A stretch of DNA of 6,085 nucleotides from JAAEQG01 sp023133475. Lineage in GTDB: Bacteria; Planctomycetota; Phycisphaerae; UBA1845. The notes under the pieces are model-generated. The model was not told the DNA's origin and made no database searches. It saw nothing but the letters and a program-made list of their open reading frames with translations. A program made the position numbers and the translations under genes. Each line of letters opens with the position of its first letter. Position 1 is the stretch's first letter. Shown here one piece after another: positions 1-4,558 of the stretch. The stretch is taken from the NCBI GenBank assembly GCA_030631415.1, contig DAOVLE010000268.1:1-6085 (forward strand). The letters run 5' to 3'.

Positions 1-10
1 ATGGGCTAAC

Positions 11-70
11 CCGGATAATTCATGAACGCAGAGACGCAGAGACGCAGAGTTGAGCAGAATAAGAAGTTAG
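11..70. repeat. Family B repeat, left-end fragment
   Basis: It begins CCCGGATAATTCATGAACGC and runs into three GACGCAGA-type units, then into GTTGAGCAGAATAAGAAGTT. The first part matches the left end of the element at 1181-1366. The last part matches, in inverse orientation, the right inner part of that same element (1305-1325). The copy therefore seems to be an internally deleted element, directly abutted by a second copy that starts at 71. It contains no coding sequence. Confidence 0.7.
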
Positions 71-222
71 CCCGGATATTTCACCGCGGAGCACGCAGAG
101 ACCGCAGAGAGCGCAAAAAATGGAAAATGTGGGGTTGGCGGCGTTGCCCGGTTTCGACTCTTCCCCCCTTAATCCTCATCTCTTCTCGTTCTTCTCTGCG
201 TCTCTGCGTTCATAAATTATCC
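71..222 (-). repeat. Family B MITE-like element, complete copy
   Basis: Read on the minus strand it starts GGATAATTTATGAACGCAGA and ends in CACCGCGG...CCGGG-type sequence. Its two ends are related inverted repeats: CCCGGATATTTCACCGCGG on the 71 side and GGATAATTTATGAACGC on the 222 side, both followed by GCAGAG units. The interior (about 120-195) is nearly identical, in opposite orientation, to 4596-4670, with only a few differences. It has no open frame of its own. Non-autonomous mobility is inferred from the shape; no transposase is present. The stop codon of the PH-domain gene lies a few bases beyond its right end. Confidence 0.75.
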
Positions 223-225
223 GCC

Positions 226-831
226 CTACCCGTGATGTCGGCGGTCGATGGCACGTTCGATGGCACGGCGGACTTGAGAGTGGACCTCGTCAGGCTTGGC
301 GAGGTGGCACCACGAGGTGTTATTCTGCTCCGCCGACTGACAGGCGAAGCGCAACGTGCCCAGACCAGCCAGCCTTTCATGCCAAAGCGCCGTCACGCGA
401 GTGTTGATGATGTCGGTCAAAGCTATGTCCAGGATGTTGGCACGCAGCACACCGTGGATACGCAGGACCCGCCGGTCGGTCAACACGTAAAAGCGGGACA
501 CCCAACGCAACAATGCAACCGCCACCCGACAAGCCACCACCAGCATAGTCCCCTGGGCCAGTGTCAAATAGGAAACCCCTTCCATGCGCCCGCCAGCCAG
601 AGCGGCGCCCACTATCAGCACCACACCCGCCACCATCCACTTAGCCGAATCGAACAGCACAAACCACAAGGAGGGCTTAAGAGCCAGAATGACAACCTCG
701 CCACCGTCGAGCAAATCCACTGGTAGCAGTATTTTCTCGGCACTGACAACCGGCTCCTCCGCCGGAGCTTCGGTGGCAGCCCCGGGGCCAACCCCGGAAT
801 AGGTCGGGCTCTCGAGTGTTGCGGTGCACAT
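226..831 (-). CDS. Bacterial PH (bPH2, YdbS-like) domain membrane protein
   Basis: This 201-residue protein starts with a Pro/Ala/Glu-rich, probably disordered stretch (1-35). Two hydrophobic segments follow (about 54-80 and 87-109), and then a bPH2-type domain (about 108-195) opening with FYVLTDRRVLRIHGVL, the usual signature of the YdbS/YdbT-like family. Such proteins are membrane-anchored with the PH-like fold on the cytoplasmic side. Their biochemical role is poorly defined, so none is assigned. The ATG at 831 has only a weak ribosome site (ACAGG, 7 bases upstream). The stop codon TAG at 226-228 sits in a GTAGGGCGG sequence, the start of a family A arm joined to family B repeat, so the last residues (RRHHG) may have been altered by repeat insertion. 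The family call is solid; the exact start is less so. Confidence 0.85.
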   Translation of the reverse strand: MCTATLESPTYSGVGPGAATEAPAEEPVVSAEKILLPVDLLDGGEVVILALKPSLWFVLFDSAKWMVAGVVLIVGAALAGGRMEGVSYLTLAQGTMLVVACRVAVALLRWVSRFYVLTDRRVLRIHGVLRANILDIALTDIINTRVTALWHERLAGLGTLRFACQSAEQNNTSWCHLAKPDEVHSQVRRAIERAIDRRHHG

Positions 832-844
832 GATAATGCCTGTC

Positions 845-1006
845 TCAGTATATGTCCGCCTTCAGCACCGCAATGTGCGGGAAATTGCGGCTCAGTCCTA
901 TATACATTCCCATCGGCAACTCGCGGATGAGGTCGGCGAAAAAAATGATCGACCCCAAAATCAGTGCCGCGACCGTAAGGGAGCAACCAAACCTGTAGGG
1001 CGGGTT
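845..1006 (-). other. Short open frame with a membrane-helix-like stretch, status unknown
   Basis: After an in-frame TAG at 1007-1009, inside a palindrome, the minus strand stays open for 53 codons and stops with TGA at 845-847, 13 bases before the PH-domain gene. Its translation includes the hydrophobic run LTVAALILGSIIFFADLI, then RELPMGMYIGLS and ends VLKADIY. The only ATG codons come late (913), giving 22 residues, and no ribosome site is evident. The codons for SLTVAALI lie in a dispersed repeat module also found at 3175-3201. It could be the 3' remnant of a membrane protein gene cut by repeats, a small protein with a non-ATG start, or chance. I do not recognise a family. Confidence 0.25.
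958..984 (-). repeat. 27-bp module shared with 3175-3201
   Basis: On the minus strand it reads GCTCCCTTACGGTCGCGG followed by CACTGATTT. It matches 26 of 27 bases of the plus-strand sequence at 3175-3201. Both copies lie within about 11 bases of a family A palindrome arm, so the module appears to be a regular companion of that palindrome and not unique intergenic DNA. Confidence 0.75.
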
Positions 1007-1051
1007 CTACCCGCCGCGCGATGCCACAACGGCGGGTGAAACCCGCCCTAC
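995..1051. repeat. Family A 57-bp double palindrome
   Basis: A left 21-bp arm (995-1015) and an inverted right arm (1031-1051) flank a 15-base spacer, GCGCGATGCCACAAC. Each arm is itself a hairpin: GGCGGGT, three loop bases (TCT on the left, GAA on the right), ACCCGCC. The outer ends are GTAGG and CCTAC, so the whole unit can also fold into one large cruciform. The same 21-15-21 layout recurs at 3206-3262 and 4416-4472. Confidence 0.9.
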
Positions 1052-1055
1052 TGAC

Positions 1056-1090
1056 GGAATGGAAAATGGAAAATGAAAAATTGAAAATGC
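1056..1090. repeat. A-rich tract with about 7-bp period
   Basis: GAATGGAAAATGGAAAATG followed by AAAAATTGAAAATG gives four or five imperfect units of the type ATGGAAA. The complement (TTTCCAT) resembles the ATTCTCC units at 4664-4698 and the TTTTCCAT inside the family B copy at 120-130. It is probably a piece of repeat interior with replication-slippage variation. It codes for nothing visible. Confidence 0.55.
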
Positions 1091-1152
1091 TGACCTGGCA
1101 ACGTTTTCAGTTCTTTGTTCCCCAGTTCTCCGTATTATCATCTCCCCTTTTT

Positions 1153-1180
1153 CACGCTCCCCGTTGGGGAGCCGCTAAAC
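1153..1180. repeat. Family C hairpin repeat
   Basis: A 28-bp segment identical to 4510-4537. It contains the perfect 7-bp stem GCTCCCC/GGGGAGC with a GTT loop (1156-1172) and then CGCTAAAC. It directly abuts the family B element starting at 1181. In both places it is preceded by related sequence (GTTTTC-CAGTTCTT). No run of T follows the stem, so it is not a typical intrinsic terminator. Confidence 0.85.
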
Positions 1181-1366
1181 CTGGATAATTCATGAACGCA
1201 GAAACGCAGAGAGCGCAGAGTATTGCAGAGAAGGAAGTTGCGACTCAAATAACCAGTTTCGCTCGTTAACACTGTGTATATGAGCTTTTCTCAATGAATT
1301 CCACTAACTTCTTATTCTGCTTAACTCTGCGGTCTCTGCGTGCTCCGCGGTGAATTATCCGGGCTA
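1181..1366. mobile_element. Family B MITE-like element reaching into the 3' end of nadA
   Basis: The left end CTGGATAATTCATGAACGC followed by GCAGAG units (1181-1220) is matched by an inverted right end at 1325-1366. Read on the minus strand the right end is TAGCCCGGATAATTCACCGC and then GCAGAG units. The interior (about 1221-1300) is AT-richer and differs from the interior at 71-222, so terminal sequences are conserved while interiors vary. The right end provides the last codons and stop of nadA. No transposase frame exists inside, so mobility is inferred from structure only. Confidence 0.65.
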
Positions 1367-2481
1367 GGCGGCTTGGCAGCCTGCGGCTGGGAGGGGACGT
1401 TCTTCAACATACGTTCCAAAGCCACCAGGGCATCATCACGGACATCCGGCGGTACGATGACGCGGTTGGTCATCCGCCCGGCGGACAACTCGTCCAGCAC
1501 CCAGAGCAGGTGCCCCAGGTCGATGCGATACATGGTCGTGCAAAGACACTGAACGCCCGCCAGCGAGCGCACCTGCTTATCCAAATGCCGCCCGGCAAGA
1601 CGGTTGACCAGATGAGTCTCGGTGCCCACCGCCCACCTCGAACCAGCCGGCGACTCGGCAATGGCCTTTATGATAAACTCGGTGCTGCCGGCCAGATCGG
1701 CCTTTTGCACCACCTCCCACGGGCACTCGGGATGAACGACGATCCGGCAGTCCGGATCGACTCGGCGGATATGGTCGCACTGTTCGACTGTAAAGAGGCT
1801 GTGGACGCTGCAATACCCTTTCCACAGGATGATCCGTGCGGAGCGCGCCTGCTCGGTGGAAAGGCCGCCGTCGGGCAACTCGGGGTCATAGAGCACCATC
1901 TGGCTCAGGTTGATGCCCATGGCGTAGGCGGTGTTTCGACCGAGGTGTTGATCGGGGAGAAAGATAACCTTGTCGCCATGCTTCAGCGCCCATTCGAGTA
2001 TCGGCTGGGCGTTCCCGCTGGTGCAACATGCTCCGCCGTGTCGGCCGCAGAAGGCCTTGATGGTCGCCGCGGAGTTCACATAGGTGATGGGGGCGATGGT
2101 CTGGGTGGTGGCATCAGCCAAAAACCGCCATGCCTCCTCCAGTTGGTCGAGGTCAGCCATGTCAGCCATGCTACAACCGGCTGAGATGTCCGGCAGAATA
2201 ACCCGAACTGAATCGTCCGTGAGGATGTCGGCTGACTCCGCCATGAAATGGACGCCGCAGAAGACCACGAACTCCGCATCAGTTTGCTCCGCGGCGATTT
2301 GAGACAGCTTCAGGCTGTCGCCGGTAAAGTCGGCGAAGCGGAGGACTTCGTCCCGCTCATAGTGGTGCCCCAGGATAACCAGGCGTCGGCCAATCGCACG
2401 TCTACGCCGCGTGATCTCATCGGCCATCTGCTCTTGGGTCATCTCGGCGTACCGAGACGGTAATGGCGGTTGGAACAGCAT
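1321..2481 (-). CDS. nadA: Quinolinate synthase NadA
   Basis: NadA condenses iminoaspartate with dihydroxyacetone phosphate to quinolinate, the precursor of the NAD pyridine ring, using an oxygen-sensitive [4Fe-4S] cluster in the cytoplasm. The 386-residue product has the family's three-part layout. The likely cluster ligands are Cys103 (AGCSMADM), Cys224 (KGYCSVHSLF) and Cys314 (CTTMYRIDLGHLLW). Substrate-binding motifs include GHHYERDE (His39, Tyr41), YVNS (Tyr134, Asn136), TSGN (154-157) and HPEC (His250, Glu252). The ATG at 2481 is chosen because the LPSRYAEMTQEQMADEI segment resembles the usual NadA N-terminus. It has no clear ribosome site, and family D repeat begins within about 10 bases upstream. 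Conserved sequence ends near residue 362. The following Pro/Ser/Gln-rich tail ends in 15 residues (about 372-386) encoded by the family B repeat. No other NAD-pathway gene is in the window. Confidence 0.95.
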   Translation of the reverse strand: MLFQPPLPSRYAEMTQEQMADEITRRRRAIGRRLVILGHHYERDEVLRFADFTGDSLKLSQIAAEQTDAEFVVFCGVHFMAESADILTDDSVRVILPDISAGCSMADMADLDQLEEAWRFLADATTQTIAPITYVNSAATIKAFCGRHGGACCTSGNAQPILEWALKHGDKVIFLPDQHLGRNTAYAMGINLSQMVLYDPELPDGGLSTEQARSARIILWKGYCSVHSLFTVEQCDHIRRVDPDCRIVVHPECPWEVVQKADLAGSTEFIIKAIAESPAGSRWAVGTETHLVNRLAGRHLDKQVRSLAGVQCLCTTMYRIDLGHLLWVLDELSAGRMTNRVIVPPDVRDDALVALERMLKNVPSQPQAAKPPSPDNSPRSTQRPQS

Positions 2482-2491
2482 AGTGATTCTC

Positions 2492-2560
2492 AGCTATCAG
2501 CTTTCAGCCATCAGCTATCAGTTTGGGGGGCTTGAAGCTGAAAGCTGAAAGCTGACAGCT
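2492..2560. repeat. Family D long imperfect inverted repeat
   Basis: The left arm at 2492-2516 (AGCTATCAGCTTTCAGCC and on) pairs with the right arm at 2536-2560 (AGCTGAAAGCTGAAAGCTG and on) at 22 of 25 positions, around a 19-base loop containing GGGGGG. Each arm is itself built of quasi-tandem AGCTTTC/AGCTATC units. It fills nearly all of the gap between the DUF1844 gene stop (2567) and the nadA start (2481). A transcript from DUF1844 into nadA would form a strong hairpin here, which might dampen read-through or protect the upstream mRNA. There is no T-run typical of an intrinsic terminator. Confidence 0.8.
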
Positions 2561-2566
2561 TCTTCC

Positions 2567-2959
2567 TCATGTTCCGGGGGTTGGCGGCTGGGCCGGGTTC
2601 TGCGATGCCTGGACGTAACGCATGCGCATTTCGTACAGGACGCTATCGAGGGCTTTCTTTTCTTCGTCAGCCAGGTTACCCTTGGTTTTGGTGCCGAGCA
2701 TGTCGAGCATGTCTATCAGATGCTTGGCCATCGGCAGGTCCGGCGGAGCCATCTCGCCGGTTTGCAGTTGATACCCGCCAATGCTGACCGCTGCCTGCAT
2801 GGCAAGCATGTTTACGATCTCGAGGAAATTGGGGTCCGGCAACGGACCCGCGGCAGAGGCCTGGGCTTCCTGATCAGCCAGTTGTTGCTTTTCGCGGCGG
2901 GCTTCGTCTTTCCAGTCGCTGTCCACCTGAATTTTAGGCCCACTGTTTTCGTCACCCAC
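2567..2959 (-). CDS. DUF1844 domain-containing protein
   Basis: A 130-residue soluble protein starting at GTG 2959, chosen because AAGGAG (2966-2971) lies 6 bases upstream. Residues 1-40 are charged and probably flexible (KDEARREKQQLADQEAQASA). Residues about 44-115 match the DUF1844 pattern: FLEIVNMLAMQAAVSIG, then PPDLPMAKHLIDMLDML, then KTKGNLADEEKKALDSVL and a final MRMRY. The short C-terminal tail is rich in Pro and Gln. The family is widespread in planctomycetes, acidobacteria and relatives, often as a short helical protein, and its function is unknown. The open frame continues upstream to 3043 but that extension would translate a family A palindrome and is rejected. It lies in the same direction as nadA, so co-transcription is possible across the family D hairpin. 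Confidence 0.9.
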   Translation of the reverse strand: MGDENSGPKIQVDSDWKDEARREKQQLADQEAQASAAGPLPDPNFLEIVNMLAMQAAVSIGGYQLQTGEMAPPDLPMAKHLIDMLDMLGTKTKGNLADEEKKALDSVLYEMRMRYVQASQNPAQPPTPGT

Positions 2960-2965
2960 GATGCT

Positions 2966-2971
2966 CTCCTT
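2966..2971 (-). promoter_or_regulatory. Ribosome binding site deciding the DUF1844 start
   Basis: AAGGAG on the minus strand lies 6 bases before GTG 2959. It is one of the best ribosome sites in the window and supports the short form of the protein over a longer frame beginning at 3043. Confidence 0.75.
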
Positions 2972-3020
2972 AATTTGCAGAGACTTCGGTCGCTCACTTA
3001 CTCTCTTCGCCCAAACCCTG

Positions 3021-3041
3021 GTAGGGCGGGTTTCACCCGCC
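3021..3041. repeat. Family A single palindrome arm
   Basis: GTAGG followed by the hairpin GGCGGGT, loop TTC, ACCCGCC. No inverted partner is found 15 bases away, so this is a solo 21-bp arm. It lies about 60 bases upstream of the DUF1844 start codon, between two divergently read genes. The neighbouring 3042-3105 stretch shows no gene or further repeat. Confidence 0.85.
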
Positions 3042-3106
3042 ACACCGGATTATAGACCAAAACCACCGCCGATGGGTAGGATGGCCCTGGAACATACCTG
3101 CTTTTG

Positions 3107-3135
3107 TTGGTCATTTTCCCCATATGGTTTATCAT
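3107..3135 (+). promoter_or_regulatory. Possible sigma70-like promoter for ruvCA
   Basis: TTGGTC (3107-3112) is separated by 17 bases from TATCAT (3130-3135). The second box matches the -10 consensus at five of six positions, the first matches -35 at only three. It lies in the most AT-rich part of the divergent gap, about 160 bases before ruvC, and family A palindromes would sit in the leader. Weak evidence from sequence alone. Confidence 0.22.
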
Positions 3136-3150
3136 TATGCACTATACCAA

Positions 3151-3171
3151 GTAGGGCGGGTTTCACCCGCC
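3151..3171. repeat. Family A single palindrome arm
   Basis: This is identical to the solo arm at 3021-3041, with loop TTC. It is followed after three bases by the 27-bp module at 3175-3201 and then by the double palindrome at 3206-3262, making a composite block of about 110 bp. Confidence 0.85.
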
Positions 3172-3174
3172 GCC

Positions 3175-3201
3175 GCTCCCTTACGGTCGCGGTACTGATT
3201 T
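3175..3201 (+). repeat. 27-bp module, second copy
   Basis: GCTCCCTTACGGTCGCGG followed by TACTGATTT, matching the minus-strand copy at 958-984 at 26 of 27 positions. Both copies touch family A palindromes. Confidence 0.75.
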
Positions 3202-3205
3202 AGAT

Positions 3206-3262
3206 GTAGAGTGGGTTCCACCCGCCGCACCATGCCAAGAAGGCGGGTGGAACCCGCCCTAC
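3206..3262. repeat. Family A 57-bp double palindrome
   Basis: The left arm 3206-3226 carries two changes in its stem (GTAGAGTGGGT for GTAGGGCGGGT), with loop TCC. The 15-base spacer is GCACCATGCCAAGAA. The right arm 3242-3262 has an intact stem and loop GGA, so the two loops are complementary to each other. It ends 33 bases before the ruvC start and would lie in the ruvC leader. Confidence 0.9.
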
Positions 3263-3295
3263 GATTTGAGAAGCACGTATTTTTACGGCGGATAC

Positions 3296-3796
3296 ATGGA
3301 CATTTGCGGAATCGATCCTGGTTTGAACGTCACCGGCTATGCCGTTCTGCAGGCTGGGCGAGGCGGCATACGGGTGGTCGATGCCGGGGTATGCCGCACG
3401 TCGTCTCAGCAAGCTCTCGAGTGCCGGTTGGCTTCGATAGAAGCGGACTTTTCCGGATTGCTTGAGCAGCATACGCCGGCGGTGGTGGCGGTGGAGAAGC
3501 TCTATGCCCACTACCGGCATCCGCGCACCGCCGTTATCATGGGGCATGTGCGTGGGGTGATTCTGGCTGTGGCAGCCCGGCACGGCATTGAGGTGCGTGG
3601 TTACTCCGCAACTCGGATCAAGCGTTATCTGACCGGCAACGGCCAAGCCGGCAAACGACAGGTCCAAAAAGCGGTGATGCGCGAGTTGAAGCTCCAAACG
3701 ATGCCCGAGCCGAACGACGTGGCTGACGCCTTGGCGGTGGCATTGTGTTGTGCAGGCGATATGTCTGAGAAAGTGAATCGGGTTGGTCTATCATGA
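3296..3796 (+). CDS. ruvC: Holliday junction resolvase RuvC
   Basis: RuvC is the dimeric endonuclease that cuts four-way DNA junctions symmetrically at the end of recombination, acting with RuvAB. The 166-residue length is close to the family norm. All four acidic catalytic residues are present: Asp7 in CGIDPG, Glu67 in VAVEKLY, and Asp141 and Asp144 in PNDVADALAVAL. The position next to the junction-opening aromatic of E. coli RuvC is Tyr70. The start is ATG 3296, preceded by a weak GGCGGA. An in-frame TTG at 3266 would add ten unconserved residues. The stop overlaps the ruvA start in ATGA, so the two are co-translated. Confident call. Confidence 0.96.
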   Translation: MDICGIDPGLNVTGYAVLQAGRGGIRVVDAGVCRTSSQQALECRLASIEADFSGLLEQHTPAVVAVEKLYAHYRHPRTAVIMGHVRGVILAVAARHGIEVRGYSATRIKRYLTGNGQAGKRQVQKAVMRELKLQTMPEPNDVADALAVALCCAGDMSEKVNRVGLS

Positions 3797-4419
3797 TCGT
3801 ACGGATTACCGGCATCATCGCCGACGTGCACGAAAACGACGTGGTCCTCGAGCGTGACGGTATCGCCCGCGAGGTGCTCGTACCGCAGTATGCCATTGGG
3901 GAGTTGGCTGCCTGCCGTGGGCGAGAGATCACCCTGCACACTTTGGAGTATCTCGAGGGCAACCAGACTTCGGGCAATCTGGTCCCACGGCTGATCGGCT
4001 TTGTTTACCCCGATGACAAGCGATTCTTTACACACTTCATTTCGGTGAAAGGCATCGGTTTGCGCAAGGCGTTGAAGGCGTTGGCTGAGCCGGTGACCCG
4101 AATTGCCGCGTGGATCAAGAACGGCGATACCAAGGCGTTGGCCCGGTTGCCGGGGATCGGGTCGCGGGCGGCTCAACTCATCGTGGCGGAGTTGGGCGGC
4201 AAGATCGACGATTTCGTGTTCGGGGACGAGGCAGCGGTCGAGGAGTTGGCCAGCCTCACCCAGGATCAGAATGATGCTCTGGAAGTGTTGGTGGCTTGGG
4301 GTGATTCGCGGCAGGAGGCGGAACGTTGGGTCCAGCGGGCGGCTCAGTTGCACCCGGGCCTCACCGGCGCCGACGAATGGGTCCGCGCCGCCTACCGCAT
4401 CAAAACCGGAGTCGAGTAG
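3793..4419 (+). CDS. ruvA: Holliday junction branch migration protein RuvA
   Basis: RuvA binds the four-way junction as a tetramer and loads the RuvB motor. The 208-residue protein has the N-terminal OB fold (about 1-70), two helix-hairpin-helix motifs (FISVKGIGLRKALKAL, 82-97, and LARLPGIGSRAAQLIVAEL, 116-134), an acidic linker (about 139-155) and a C-terminal RuvB-binding domain (NDALEVLVAWGDSRQEAERW). The segment from His49 to Phe70 is 8 residues longer than the corresponding part of E. coli RuvA. It carries Leu54-Glu55 where E. coli has the acidic pin Glu55-Asp56. The start overlaps the ruvC stop by 4 bases. The stop codon TAG (4417-4419) is part of a family A palindrome. ruvB is not in the window. 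Confidence 0.96.
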   Translation: MIVRITGIIADVHENDVVLERDGIAREVLVPQYAIGELAACRGREITLHTLEYLEGNQTSGNLVPRLIGFVYPDDKRFFTHFISVKGIGLRKALKALAEPVTRIAAWIKNGDTKALARLPGIGSRAAQLIVAELGGKIDDFVFGDEAAVEELASLTQDQNDALEVLVAWGDSRQEAERWVQRAAQLHPGLTGADEWVRAAYRIKTGVE

Positions 4420-4472
4420 GGCGGGTTCTACCCGCCTTCTGAGCATGGCGCGGCGGGTGAAACCCGCCCTAC
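4416..4472. repeat. Family A 57-bp double palindrome overlapping the ruvA stop
   Basis: The left arm (4416-4436, loop TCT) starts with the last G of the final ruvA sense codon, so its TAG is the ruvA stop. The spacer TTCTGAGCATGGCGC is the reverse-complement type of the spacer at 3227-3241 (12 of 15 match). The right arm is 4452-4472 (loop GAA). The unit could stop transcripts from converging genes or protect the ruvCA mRNA end, but it lacks a following T-run. Confidence 0.9.
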
Positions 4473-4509
4473 AACTGCGATTACGCCGTTTTCTCAGTTC
4501 TTCACGCCC

Positions 4510-4537
4510 CACGCTCCCCGTTGGGGAGCCGCTAAAC
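4510..4537. repeat. Family C hairpin repeat, second copy
   Basis: This is identical over 28 bp to 1153-1180, including the GCTCCCC/GGGGAGC stem (4513-4529). Here 21 bases separate it from the family B element, and GCCGCTAA occurs twice (4528 and 4551), as if this joint had been duplicated compared with the direct C-B joint at 1180/1181. Confidence 0.85.
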
Positions 4538-4558
4538 GCTACGGATTGTCGCCGCTAA

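Noticed and set aside
22..726. 234-codon plus-strand open frame
   Set aside because: It begins in a family B repeat, crosses another repeat and then runs antisense to the PH-domain gene. Its low-complexity translation resembles no family, whereas the opposite strand gives a clear bPH2 protein.
1510..2184. 224-codon plus-strand open frame
   Set aside because: It lies wholly antisense to nadA, whose family motifs are unmistakable. It is a by-product of GC-rich codon use.
2960..3043. 28-residue N-terminal extension of the DUF1844 protein
   Set aside because: Its first codons are the family A palindrome, there is no ribosome site there, and AAGGAG lies correctly before GTG 2959.
3021..3262. Palindromes in series as a CRISPR array
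   Set aside because: The arms are unevenly spaced, occur in both orientations, and the 15-base spacers are conserved between loci, unlike CRISPR spacers.
3266..3295. TTG start for ruvC
   Set aside because: It would add ten residues before the conserved MDICGIDPG opening, which normally starts RuvC.
4416..4472. Classical Rho-independent terminator after ruvA
   Set aside because: The hairpin is strong but is followed by ACAACTGCG, with no T-run on either side. Some effect on transcription remains possible.
3625..4512. 295-codon minus-strand open frame
   Set aside because: It is antisense to ruvC and ruvA and starts by translating a family A palindrome; no recognisable domain.
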